Assembly (NCBI GenBank): GCA_963751165.1
Contig: CAVVTP010000001.1
Location: 186,001-250,000 of the forward strand
DNA from: Roseiarcus sp963751165
GTDB taxonomy: Bacteria > Pseudomonadota > Alphaproteobacteria > Rhizobiales > Beijerinckiaceae
Direction of reading: 5' to 3'
DNA length: 64,000 bases
Made by a program: the position numbers and the translations under genes. Within the stretch, counting starts at the first letter, position 1, and each line of letters starts with the position of its first letter. The notes below the pieces were generated by a model. It saw only the letters and a list, made by a program, of their open reading frames with translations. It did no database searches and had not been told where the DNA came from. Shown piece by piece: positions 10,121 to 19,855 of this stretch.

Positions 10121-11779
10121 TCACTCTTGACTGAATATCGGTCCACTCCGCCTTCGGGAAAACTGTGAGCGCTCGCCTTCGGACTCGAGCCCGACGTCGG
10201 CCGGCAGGTCAATGACTTCAGAGCCATCGCTCGGCCGCGTCTGCAGGCGACAGCTGGCGCTCTCGATCGCCAGCATGATCTCAAGCAACGCCCGTGGTGC
10301 AAGCTCTTTTCCGCAGGGAAGCTCGACGAAGATCGGGTTGGGCACCCGTGTCATCAAATCGGCGAAACTGCCTCCGTTTTCCGTTAACTTGCCGACCGTC
10401 GCGGATTCCTCGATGTCGAGGGGGCGAGCGGCCGAGCGATGGTCGATCAAGACGTGAGCCACGTTCGAATATCCGTCTCTCGCCACGCTCGCAATCGTGC
10501 GCTCGAGCCCATCGGAGTTGTCGTAGACGGGGGTCACGACGATCAGCGGCGCCGTCTCTAGCTTCTGAAAAATCGGATGGGCGAGCTTTCGGGCGTTTGC
10601 CGCAACCGAATAGGTGACCGACCAGAAATAGGTGTCGTCCGGCACGTCGGCGTCGGGCGCCGCGCTGAGCATGGCGCCGGGCGGAAGCTCGCTCAGAACG
10701 ATGTCGTCCGACACGAGATAAGCGACATCGAGCCCGATCTGATCGAGATGCCAAGCAATCGCTGCAGGATCGTGCATGCGCTCGGAGATATAGGCCGCGA
10801 CACGGTCGAAATAGGTCGCCGCCGCAGGGCTTGACGCGATGATTACGGAGGCGGAGAACCGTGCCATCAAGTTGAAACGCCCATATGGGAAGCGGATCGC
10901 CGCCACGTCGGAGCCGGGTTCAATCAGAGGCGCCGGATCTTTCAGGACTACCTGATCGATGTCCGCAGCGATCACCGGCTTCTCGTAGTGACGACGCAGC
11001 GCTGATAAGACGAAGAACCGGGCCGAGGCATAGTAGACGCGGCGCTGCTCGACCGAGAGGCCGGACAGGTCAGCCTCCTCGGAGGAAAAGGCGACAATCG
11101 GCCCTGGCCTCTCCTTCATGTAGTCCAGAAGCCGCGACGTGGCGATGTCCGGGTTTATGACATGGATATGGAGGAGGCAGTTCGCCTGAACGGTGGCCAG
11201 TGACGTATGCAGCGCGCGGGCAAATCTCTTCGCGTAATGAGGGTCGGCCGCAACGAAATAGACGAAGTCGCGATCGCGCGCTGAACCATCAAAGAGGCCA
11301 TTGACGGTTCGGCAGAACGGGACATCGAACGCTTGCAGGTCATCCTTCAGTCCGGGGAAATTGATTGAGTGCATGGAGCCACCTTCGAGCCACGGCTGGG
11401 GACTGTCGATCGTCGCGAAAACCGCGCGCGCTTCCGAGAATTTCCGCTGCTCCGCGAGGACGCTTCCGAGTCGATATGCAATCAATGCGCTAGGCTCTTT
11501 ATTGGCGGCGAGACGCAAGGCCCATTCAGCAACGTCGAGGCGTCCGACCCAGGAAAGGGCCACACCGTAATGGTGCAACACGTCGGACGGAGCGGCCTCT
11601 CGGTTGGATCCAATAGCCTTCTCAAAAAGAGCGGCGGCAAGATGGGGATCCTCAGCCTCTAAAGCCTTGAACGCGGTGCCAAATCTCTTGACACTGAGCT
11701 GTTTTCGACGAAATTCCCGACGTTTAGGTCTGCTTAGCGGATGTCGAAACATTGCGTTCAGGTCAATATACAGTCGCAT
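10121..11779 (-). CDS. TPR plus glycosyltransferase-like protein with RHPLS N-terminal motif
   Basis: A 552-residue protein. Residues 1-30 carry RHPLSRPKRREFRR, closely matching the start of the TylF-type methyltransferase at 2532-3731. Residues 35-125 look like two or three TPR-type helical repeats (AAALFEKAIG, EWALRLAANKEPSALIAYRLG). Residues 150-400 (FVYFVAADPHYAKRFARAL, IAADIDQVVLKDP) resemble GT8-like or DUF-type nucleotide-sugar transferases with an acidic DxD-like DID. Residues 405-500 (IVVTPVYDNSDGLERTIASV) resemble the start of a GT2 domain. It is probably a glycan-assembly enzyme or scaffold. Domain limits are estimates and activity is unproven. Confidence 0.6.
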   Translation of the reverse strand: MRLYIDLNAMFRHPLSRPKRREFRRKQLSVKRFGTAFKALEAEDPHLAAALFEKAIGSNREAAPSDVLHHYGVALSWVGRLDVAEWALRLAANKEPSALIAYRLGSVLAEQRKFSEARAVFATIDSPQPWLEGGSMHSINFPGLKDDLQAFDVPFCRTVNGLFDGSARDRDFVYFVAADPHYAKRFARALHTSLATVQANCLLHIHVINPDIATSRLLDYMKERPGPIVAFSSEEADLSGLSVEQRRVYYASARFFVLSALRRHYEKPVIAADIDQVVLKDPAPLIEPGSDVAAIRFPYGRFNLMARFSASVIIASSPAAATYFDRVAAYISERMHDPAAIAWHLDQIGLDVAYLVSDDIVLSELPPGAMLSAAPDADVPDDTYFWSVTYSVAANARKLAHPIFQKLETAPLIVVTPVYDNSDGLERTIASVARDGYSNVAHVLIDHRSAARPLDIEESATVGKLTENGGSFADLMTRVPNPIFVELPCGKELAPRALLEIMLAIESASCRLQTRPSDGSEVIDLPADVGLESEGERSQFSRRRSGPIFSQE

Positions 11780-11934
11780 GACTGACCCGCTTTTCCCTCA
11801 TCTACGTGATCGGCCAAGTACGCAGATTTTGCGCGCTTCGACCCGCATAAACACTGTGTACTCTCATGCACTACGATGAATTGCGCTCGCTTCTCTCCGC
11901 GCCGCCTTTTCGGACTGTTTCGGGAGCTGCTATG

Positions 11935-13050
11935 TCATTTCGACCACACGATCCGGTTGACGTAGTCGATGTAGCTCAAGACGATGTTGACCACTTTTTC
12001 GGAGACAGACCCGCCGAGATACTCCTGTACCGACTTTTCCCGCGACTTTGGTCTCTCGAGGGTGATCCTCACCGCGTCAAGCACGGCTTCAGGCCGAACG
12101 CCGCACATAATGAGAACTCCCGCGTCCATCCCCTCCGGCCGTTCGTGTGCATCGCGCAGATTGACGGCTCGAAGGCCCAACAATGCGGCTTCCTCAGTGA
12201 TGGTGCCGCTGTCGGACAGCACGCATTTCGCGTGCTTCTGCAACCGGATGTAGTCGGAGAAGCCAAAGGGACGCAAAAACTGGACCAGCGGATCGATGCG
12301 CAGGCCCTCGATGGCGTCGAGCCGGCGCCGCGTGCGCGGATGCGTGGAGAAAATGATCGACGCGCGATACTGGTTTGCAATGGCGTTGAGCGTCTCGATC
12401 AGGGCGCGGCATCGGAGCGGATCATCGACATTCTCCTCGCGATGACTGCTGACGAGAAAATACTCATCGGCCTTCAGACCGAGCTCGTCGAGCACGCGGG
12501 ACGCCTCGATCTTGGGGCGGGACCGCTCTAGGACTTCCTCTAGATGCGATCCGGTCTTGAAGATTCGCTCCGCCGGCAGCCCTTCGGCGAGAAGGTAGCG
12601 CCTGGCGTGCTCCGTTAGCACCATGTTCACATCGGAGAGATGGTCGATGACCTTGCGATTCAACTCCTCCGGGACGCGCTGGTCAAAACAACGGTTCCCC
12701 GCTTCCATATGGAAAACGGGAACCTTGCGGCGCTTCGCGGCAATAACCGCGAGTCCGGAGTTTGTATCGCCGTAAATCAAGACGGCGTTCGGCCTTTCGG
12801 ACTCAAGGACTTTATCGGTTTTGACGATCGTGTTCGCTATGGTCTCGGCTGCGTTGTCGCCGGCAGCGCTCAAGAAATGATCGGGCTTTCGGATACCGAG
12901 GTCGTCAAAAAAAACTTGGTTCAGTTCGTAATCATAGTTCTGTCCGGTATGAACCAATATATGATCCGTCTCACGGTCGAGCCGCTCGATGACGCAGCAC
13001 ATTTTAATCAATTCTGGCCGCGTGCCGACAATAGTCATGATTTTCTGCAC
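11935..13050 (-). CDS. UDP-GlcNAc-type 2-epimerase (CapG/WbjD/FnlC-like)
   Basis: A 371-residue non-hydrolysing UDP-sugar 2-epimerase. It shows TIVGTRPELIKM at the N-terminus, the GDTNSGL loop, the signature HMEAGNRCFDQRVPEELNRK, SSHREENVDD and SDSGTITEEA near the UDP site. The EAGNRCFDQRVPEE form is typical of the CapG/WbjD/FnlC branch, which acts on a 2-acetamido-2,6-dideoxy-L-hexose, more than of WecB itself. It is the last gene of a three-gene run (15-base gap from the dehydratase). Expected product: a C2-epimerised UDP-6-deoxy-N-acetyl-L-hexosamine for O-antigen or capsule. Which epimer is made cannot be read from the sequence. Confidence 0.88.
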   Translation of the reverse strand: MQKIMTIVGTRPELIKMCCVIERLDRETDHILVHTGQNYDYELNQVFFDDLGIRKPDHFLSAAGDNAAETIANTIVKTDKVLESERPNAVLIYGDTNSGLAVIAAKRRKVPVFHMEAGNRCFDQRVPEELNRKVIDHLSDVNMVLTEHARRYLLAEGLPAERIFKTGSHLEEVLERSRPKIEASRVLDELGLKADEYFLVSSHREENVDDPLRCRALIETLNAIANQYRASIIFSTHPRTRRRLDAIEGLRIDPLVQFLRPFGFSDYIRLQKHAKCVLSDSGTITEEAALLGLRAVNLRDAHERPEGMDAGVLIMCGVRPEAVLDAVRITLERPKSREKSVQEYLGGSVSEKVVNIVLSYIDYVNRIVWSK

Positions 13051-13065
13051 GACAGCGGCTCCGAT

Positions 13066-14076
13066 TCAGTTCCTCAGTTCGCTCTTTATATAATCCAAAC
13101 CGAGGAGCAGATCCGCCGTTTCGTTGACGCTCAGTAGACGCGTGTTATCGGAGGTGTAGTCGTTGAGACTTGATACTTCTTGCTCGCCATCGACGAAATA
13201 TTTCGAATAATCTAAATCTCGACCATCGGCCGGGATACGATAGAATTCACCGAGATCCCTTGCCCGGGCCATTTCCTCGCGCGATACGAGGCATTCCGAT
13301 TTTTTTTCGCCATGACGAGTTCCGATGATCTTAACTTCCACTTTCTTGTCGAAGATCTTCATCAGCGCGAGGAACAGCGTCTCGATCGTGCTGGCCGGCG
13401 CCTTCTGCACGAAAATGTCGCCTTGCGCGGCATTCTTATAGGCGAAAAGCACGAGCTCCACCGATTGATCGAGCGACATCAGAAAGCGCGTCATCTGCGG
13501 ATCGGTCACCGTCAGCGGCCTGCCAAGCTTGATCTGTGAAACGAACAGTGGAATGACCGAGCCGCGCGACGCCATCACATTGCCGTAGCGTGTCGCACAG
13601 AGCACGGTGTCGTCTGCGGATACATGTCGCGACTTGGCGACAGTAATTTTTTCCATCAACGCTTTGCTCATGCCCATGGCGTTGATCGGATAAACGGCCT
13701 TATCCGTGCTTAGTACGACAACGCGACGAACGCGCGCATCTACGGCGGCATCAAGTACATTGGAAGCGCCGAGAATATTGGTCTGCACCGCCTGAAGCGG
13801 GAAGAACTCGCAGGATGGAACCTGTTTCAGCGCGGCGGCGTGAAAAACATAGTCAACGCCCGCCATGGCCGGACGAATACTTGCAATGTCGCGAACGTCA
13901 CCGATGTAGAATCTCAGCTTCGGGTTCGCAAATTCAATCCGCATATCCTCCTGCTTCTTTTCGTCGCGACTGAGGATGCGGATCTCGCTGATGTCCGTCG
14001 CGAGAAATCTCCTCAGGACCGCGTTGCCGAAGGAGCCGGTGCCTCCAGTGATAAGGATCGTCTTGCCTTCGAACAT
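13066..14076 (-). CDS. UDP-GlcNAc 4,6-dehydratase/5-epimerase (CapE/WbjB/FnlA-like)
   Basis: A 336-residue extended SDR enzyme. The NAD-binding glycine motif is TGGTGSFG at 10-17; VVLSTDKAVYPINAMGMSK gives the catalytic Thr-Asp-Lys, and the usual Tyr of YxxxK is replaced by Met (MGMSK), as in inverting 4,6-dehydratases of the FlaA1/CapE group. The sequence is full length and ends LLGLDYIKSELRN. The enzyme should convert UDP-GlcNAc to a 4-keto-6-deoxy-L-arabino sugar, the first step of UDP-L-FucNAc or UDP-L-QuiNAc synthesis. It lies 9 bases downstream of the reductase and 15 bases upstream of the epimerase. Confidence 0.9.
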   Translation of the reverse strand: MFEGKTILITGGTGSFGNAVLRRFLATDISEIRILSRDEKKQEDMRIEFANPKLRFYIGDVRDIASIRPAMAGVDYVFHAAALKQVPSCEFFPLQAVQTNILGASNVLDAAVDARVRRVVVLSTDKAVYPINAMGMSKALMEKITVAKSRHVSADDTVLCATRYGNVMASRGSVIPLFVSQIKLGRPLTVTDPQMTRFLMSLDQSVELVLFAYKNAAQGDIFVQKAPASTIETLFLALMKIFDKKVEVKIIGTRHGEKKSECLVSREEMARARDLGEFYRIPADGRDLDYSKYFVDGEQEVSSLNDYTSDNTRLLSVNETADLLLGLDYIKSELRN

Positions 14077-14085
14077 TGATTTTCT

Positions 14086-14961
14086 CTACGCTGCACGCAC
14101 TGCGACATTGCCCCGGTGTTCGCGCATGGACCGGATGAGCGTCGGCCATGGCGCCGCGACATAGCCCGTACGCTCTCTGAACCGCTGTCCATCGAGCGAG
14201 CGGTCGATCACCAGCGCATCGTCTGGCACTAAATTCGCGACGCTGCTGTATTCCTTGGCGACAAGTTTAAGCAGATCGAATTTTGTAATCGGCTCCGCCG
14301 CGACGTGGTAGAGGCCGGTCATTTCGCGGTCGGGCGCTACATGGTCGCGAATAATGCGGGCCAGCTCGACAGTCGGCAGTCCCGAAAAAATAGCGCGGCA
14401 ATATCCCTTTACAGTTCCTTGCTGCGAAAGAAACCAGTCGACGAGCGAAACGGACCGCTTGACTTCGTGCCCGATAATGGAGGTCCGCAGGGTTATCGCA
14501 TTCGATGCGAAGGTCTCGCCGAGCTGCTTTGTGCGCCCGTAAGGATCCGCTGCGTCCGGCACATCGGACTCCTTGTACATGCCCTTCGCGCCAGAAAAGA
14601 CGCAGTCGGTCGAGATATGGACGAGTTGCGCGCCGTAACGGTTCAAGAGGTCGGCGAGGCGATGAGGCAGGAGGGCGTTGGTTTCGATCAGTAGCGGAAG
14701 ATTTTTCACGCTATTCAACTGCTTTATGATTCCAACGCAATTAATGACGAGGTCTGGGCTGGAGTGGTCAAATACGTAGGCCAGTTGAGACAAATCCAGA
14801 GCATTAACACAAGGAATTAATGTCCCCCTGCCTGGGCGAAAAGGTGCAGTTTGCTCAAGAGTACGTAAAGTTCCATAGGTAAGATAACCGTCCGTCTCCG
14901 AAAACAACTTAAAGCATGCGCTGCCCAGCATCCCTCCCGCCCCAAGGACAAGGACCTTCAT
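14086..14961 (-). CDS. RmlD-like NAD-dependent sugar 4-reductase
   Basis: A 291-residue SDR protein, started at the ATG at 14961 (MKVLVLGAGGMLGSACFK) because the glycine motif must lie at the extreme N-terminus; the open frame extends 17 codons further without family similarity. The catalytic motif is YGRTKQLGE, and HISTDCVFSGAKG is typical of RmlD enzymes. It lacks the C-terminal cupin domain of CapF/WbjC reductases. With the dehydratase and 2-epimerase downstream it should reduce the 4-keto intermediate to UDP-2-acetamido-2,6-dideoxy-L-hexose. It is the first gene of the trio; the promoter is probably between 14962 and 15100. Confidence 0.82.
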   Translation of the reverse strand: MKVLVLGAGGMLGSACFKLFSETDGYLTYGTLRTLEQTAPFRPGRGTLIPCVNALDLSQLAYVFDHSSPDLVINCVGIIKQLNSVKNLPLLIETNALLPHRLADLLNRYGAQLVHISTDCVFSGAKGMYKESDVPDAADPYGRTKQLGETFASNAITLRTSIIGHEVKRSVSLVDWFLSQQGTVKGYCRAIFSGLPTVELARIIRDHVAPDREMTGLYHVAAEPITKFDLLKLVAKEYSSVANLVPDDALVIDRSLDGQRFRERTGYVAAPWPTLIRSMREHRGNVAVRAA

Positions 14962-15167
14962 TATAGATACCTCCGTCAGTGCGCCCGTCTTTAGAGGCAA
15001 GCCGCGCCGCAATCAATAGCAGCCAATGGCGTCATCTGCCCACGATTGGCAAAAGGCGGGGCGGTCCCATGCCGACGAAAGCCGCATTGCGACGATTGAT
15101 TCAGCGCAATGACGTCCAATGCAAGTGGCAGCAAACTTGATTACAAAACAACGGCGAGAACCAGTCC

Positions 15168-15431
15168 ATGAACCACCACCAACGCAAGGTCCTGCAGGCG
15201 ATTTTCGCCCATCCGGTCAACGCCAATCTCGACATGAAGGACGTCGTGAACGTGCTCAACGGGCTCGGCGCCGAGATCGACACGCGGACGAAGAGCCGGA
15301 TCGGGGTCAAGCTGCACGGGCACGAGACGCTTCTGCACCTCACCCAACACAGCCTTCTCAAGGCGGAGGTGATGCAGATTCGCAAGTTCCTCGAATCGTG
15401 CGGAATTTCTGCGGACGCCCATTCGGCCTGA
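15168..15431 (+). CDS. HicA-like small protein (orphan)
   Basis: An 87-residue protein starting MNHHQRKVLQAIFAHPVNAN. The pattern of an N-terminal helix, then DVVNVLNGLGAEIDTR, a basic beta-hairpin KSRIGVKLHGHETLLHL with a His, and a C-terminal helix fits the dsRNA-binding-like fold of HicA mRNA interferases. No HicB-type antitoxin lies next to it: upstream is the glycan operon on the other strand and downstream is usg, convergent. It may be a domesticated or non-toxic relative. The family call is moderate, toxicity unknown. Confidence 0.6.
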   Translation: MNHHQRKVLQAIFAHPVNANLDMKDVVNVLNGLGAEIDTRTKSRIGVKLHGHETLLHLTQHSLLKAEVMQIRKFLESCGISADAHSA

Positions 15432-15598
15432 GCCGCCGCTTGTCGTTATGGCCATCGAAGGCCGTCATTGCGTCGTTTCCGGTCGAATCGCCCGCCCGCG
15501 CCCTCATTCCGGCCGCGCCTTCGGCGCATCCACCTTCTTCGGCGCCAGGGCGTCGAATGACGCCCGTCTGTCGACGGGCTACGCGGGAGAAGGGCTCC

Positions 15599-15867
15599 TC
15601 AGTTCAGCCTGAACTCGCCCTCGACCGTGCGGAACTCCGCCGGCTTGATCAGCCGGGCGTGCGCCACCGTCACCGAGTGGAGCAGGCCGTCGAGCTCGCG
15701 GGTCCAGAAATCGAGGAATTTCTTCAGCTCGGGGAAATGCGGATGCAGGTCGTGCTGCTGCCAGATGTAGTTCTGCAGGATGCCGGGGTGGTCGGGCAAC
15801 GGTAGAGGATATTGGCCGTCGTCAGGCCAAAGCCTTCGAGCTGACGGCGGAAGTCGGCGCTGATCAT
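15599..15867 (-). CDS. usg: Usg family protein, one frameshift
   Basis: The start at 15867 has a good ribosome site (GGAGAAG, 4 bases upstream) and reads MISADFRRQLEGFGLTTA then NILYR. The frame then changes near 15800 and continues LPDHPGILQNYIWQQHD and KFLDFWTRELDGLLHSV to the end EFRTVEGEFRLN. Joined, this is a full-length Usg protein of about 89 residues, a short conserved alphaproteobacterial protein of unknown function. The junction reads CGTTGCCC where CGT-TTG-CCC or similar is needed, so one base seems to be missing. A sequencing error is likely, as the rest is perfectly conserved in style. Confidence 0.8.
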
Positions 15868-15959
15868 GCGGCTTCTCCAAAGGCCGAATCGAGCAATGAT
15901 GTCACTGCGAACGCCCGGCGGCAACCTTTGTTCCGCAAAAGCCGTGCCATCTCAGACTG

Positions 15960-15987
15960 TTAGCAGCATCGTGAGGACGAGTGCTAA
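15960..15987 (+). promoter_or_regulatory. Degenerate CIRCE element (HrcA operator) upstream of groESL
   Basis: The right arm GAGTGCTAA (15979-15987) is perfect. The left arm begins TTAGCA at 15960 and then diverges (GCA instead of CTC), and the spacing is ten rather than nine bases. It lies about 95 bases before the groES ATG. HrcA repression of the operon is the expected regulation. No hrcA gene is in the window. Confidence 0.7.
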
Positions 15988-16080
15988 TTTTTCTGGAAAT
16001 CCCTCTTGAAGGATCGTTCCTCGATTCCAAATTTTTTTGGCGCGGGGAAATCCCCGCCGAACGCGAATGGAGGACAAAAT

Positions 16081-16398
16081 ATGAAGTTTCGCCCGCTGCA
16101 CGATCGCATCGTCGTCAGGCGCATCGACGCGGAAGAGAAGACCAAAGGCGGCATCATCATCCCCGACACCGCCAAGGAGAAGCCGCAGGAAGGCGAAGTG
16201 ATCGCCGTCGGCCCCGGGGCGCGCGACGAGAGCGGCAAGCTCGTGCCGCTCGACGTCAAGGTCGGGGACCGCATCCTGTTCGGCAAGTGGTCGGGGACCG
16301 AGATCAAGCTCGATGGCGAGGAGCTCCTGATCATGAAGGAGAGCGACGTCATGGGGGTGATCGAGGGCGTGGCCGCGCCGGCGAAGAAAGCCGCCTGA
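16081..16398 (+). CDS. groES: Co-chaperonin GroES
   Basis: A 105-residue protein starting at MKFRPLHDRIVVRR, preceded by AATGGAGGAC. It has the mobile loop (EEKTKGGIIIPDTAKEKPQE) and the full beta-barrel, ending VAAPAKKAA, as normal for the family. It caps GroEL during ATP-driven folding of cytosolic proteins. It is 58 bases ahead of groEL and shares the CIRCE-controlled promoter. Confidence 0.97.
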   Translation: MKFRPLHDRIVVRRIDAEEKTKGGIIIPDTAKEKPQEGEVIAVGPGARDESGKLVPLDVKVGDRILFGKWSGTEIKLDGEELLIMKESDVMGVIEGVAAPAKKAA

Positions 16399-16456
16399 TT
16401 TCAGCGGCGTTTGCCCAAATTTTGATCCATCTCATGTCTCTACGGAGCAAGAAAGC

Positions 16457-18085
<1,629 letters not shown>

Positions 18086-18099
18086 GGCAAGAAAGGAAC

Positions 18100-18131
18100 G
18101 TCCGTGAGGCGGCCGAGCCCGCCTCACGGAC
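18100..18131 (+). terminator. Stem-loop after groEL
   Basis: A perfect 13-base-pair stem (GTCCGTGAGGCGG at 18100-18112 pairing with CCGCCTCACGGAC at 18119-18131) with a 6-base loop, 15 bases after the groEL stop. There is no T-run behind it, so it may act as an mRNA 3' end stabiliser or a weak terminator. Confidence 0.65.
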
Positions 18132-18199
18132 AAACAAGATCGAGGTCGGCGGGGCGGGGCCTCCGCCGATGCACTACACGTAACGAGCACATTGTCGGG

Positions 18200-18433
18200 A
18201 TGGACCTGATGCCAAGCTATGACTTCGAAGTCTGGCAGGGCGACAGAACCCTGCACGAGGTGAAAGGCGTGAAGCTCGAGCGGCCCGCGCACGCGTGGGA
18301 GCGCATTGGCAATCTCGCCCGGCGCTTCGACCTGCCCGGGACCCGCATCGCCGTCAAAGAGGAGAGCGGCGGCCTCGCCATTCTGGTCGGCGCGCGCACG
18401 GCGCAGCAGATGCTCGCCACGCAGGCGGCGTGA
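18200..18433 (+). CDS. Small conserved-type hypothetical protein
   Basis: A 77-residue protein (MDLMPSYDFEVWQGDRTL). The start is taken at the ATG at 18200, with ATG 18209 as an alternative. It is acidic-basic mixed, with no signal peptide or membrane segment. The opening pattern (a short Tyr/Phe-rich strand followed by GD) recalls the DUF6894 family of small rhizobial proteins, but the match is weak. It follows groEL at 115 bases, beyond the stem-loop, so it is probably transcribed separately. Confidence 0.5.
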   Translation: MDLMPSYDFEVWQGDRTLHEVKGVKLERPAHAWERIGNLARRFDLPGTRIAVKEESGGLAILVGARTAQQMLATQAA

Positions 18434-18615
18434 CCTGGAACGCTGAAAGCCCAGCCGGACGCGCCTTCGGCTGGGCTCGCAGCGCCCCGCTGCCGTGTGG
18501 GAAGGCCGCCGGTCGCCCGGGGAAGGAAGCCGCACGCCGGCGGAAGCAAAGGCAACCCCAGGGGAAGCAAAAGGAACCCCAGGGGAAGCCAGATCGGTTC
18601 GCCAATCGCGTCTTT

Positions 18616-19161
18616 TCAAGGGTTTACACTCGACGCGGGCGGACCTTCCGGCCTGACCGCCGCCCCGCCGTCCGCCTCCCCACCCTCCGTCCCGCCGCCG
18701 GCCGAGGCTGGCGCCGCCCGCGCCCGCGCCGCGCGTCTTTCCCCCTTCTTCGCCTCGCGCTCGGCGATGCGGCTCATCTTGGCGAACAGCCTCTCGCGCG
18801 CCGCCTCGTCGTAGACGGCATGCGCGTCCGCGCCGCCCTGGTAGCGGTCGAGCCGGTCGATGAGCTCGAGGTAGGGCGAAACCGCCCTGATGTCGCCTTG
18901 CGCCATCTCTCCCGCCAGGAGGCTGATCGCCGGCTCGAGGCGGGCGAGCTGCAACAGCGCGTGGTCCCTCGCCCCGTCGACCGGCCTCTCCTGCAACGCT
19001 TCGCTGACGATCTGCCGCACGCGCCGCGCGGTGAGCCCCTCTTCGCGCGCGATGTCGGCGGTGGATGAGCCGAGCCGCAGGCTCTTGAAGATGCGCTCGC
19101 GCCGCCGGGCCTTGTTGAGGGCGTTCAGCCGCCGCCCGGGCGGGCCCGCCATCGTCGCCAT
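18616..19161 (-). CDS. HTH protein B of a tandem paralogous pair
   Basis: A 181-residue protein started at the ATG at 19161 (MATMAGPPGRRLNALNK). Residues about 18-60 form a sigma-region-4/LuxR-like helix-turn-helix: RRERIFKSLRLGSSTADIAR followed by EEGLTARRVRQIVSEAL. Then comes a helical region (QLARLEPAISLLAGEM, ELIDRLDRYQ) shared with the neighbour, and a long Ala/Gly/Arg-rich tail. Its start is one base after the stop of the upstream paralogue, so the two form an operon. It is a DNA-binding protein of unknown target; small-terminase-like or resolvase-like HTHs are alternatives. Confidence 0.6.
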   Translation of the reverse strand: MATMAGPPGRRLNALNKARRRERIFKSLRLGSSTADIAREEGLTARRVRQIVSEALQERPVDGARDHALLQLARLEPAISLLAGEMAQGDIRAVSPYLELIDRLDRYQGGADAHAVYDEAARERLFAKMSRIAEREAKKGERRAARARAAPASAGGGTEGGEADGGAAVRPEGPPASSVNP

Positions 19162-19162
19162 T

Positions 19163-19610
19163 TCAGGCCTCCTGCCCGGGCGCGGCCGGCGCATCGTAGC
19201 CCAGGTTGGCCGCGGCGAAATTGATCTTGGCGATCAGTTTTCGCCTGGCGTCGTCGTTTTCCTCCTGATGCTCCCTGGCGAGCCTTATGGTAGCGGTCGA
19301 GCCGGTCGAGCGCCTTGAGGAAGGGCGCGACGGCCGTCCGCTCGCCGTCGGCGACCGCCTTGGAGGTGATCAGAAGCGCGAGCCCGAGCCGGTCGAGCTG
19401 CAGTTTGGCGTGGTCGGCGACCGAATGCGCCTCCCGCTCTTTCAGCGCCTGGACCACGATCCGCCGCACGTGCTGGACGGACAGCCCCTCCTTGCGCGCG
19501 ATGTCGTCGTAGGAAAGGCCGCGCCGGATGCGCTCGAAGATGCGCTCCCGGCGCGCTCTCCGCCCGACCGCATGCAGCCGCCGCCTGGGTTCTGCCGTTT
19601 CGTCGTTCAT
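19163..19610 (-). CDS. HTH protein A of a tandem paralogous pair, frameshifted near the C-terminus
   Basis: It starts MNDETAEPRRRLHAVGRRAR behind a GGAG site. The HTH is ARRERIFERIRRGLSYDDIA with RKEGLSVQHVRRIVVQAL, followed by HAKLQLDRLGLALLITSKAV and ALDRLDRYH, all matching the downstream paralogue. After LDRYHK (about 19290) one extra G shifts the frame; the other frame continues LAREHQEENDDARRKL and ends GYDAPAAPGQEA at the TGA at 19163-19165, immediately before the next gene. Without repair the protein would read through into antisense-like Arg-rich sequence. The function is unknown; probably a DNA-binding partner or antagonist of protein B. Confidence 0.6.
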
Positions 19611-19855
19611 GGGAGCTCCGCTTTTGCCGCCCGTGCGGCGATTATTGTCAACATAGCATGGATGTTAAATATGGAAGCGTTTTGTTCGTTTTTTGTTCTG
19701 ATACGCATAGTAATTCCTTGACCAGCCGAGGTTCCGGACGCCGGACCTCCGGCGCTGGGCCGCTCATCTGCGCACAATCAGTCCTTCCTCGTAAGGCGAG
19801 CGCGCCGCGAATTGCCCGAATGTTTGCGAGAATATCCAAATGAGGAGATGCAGGC

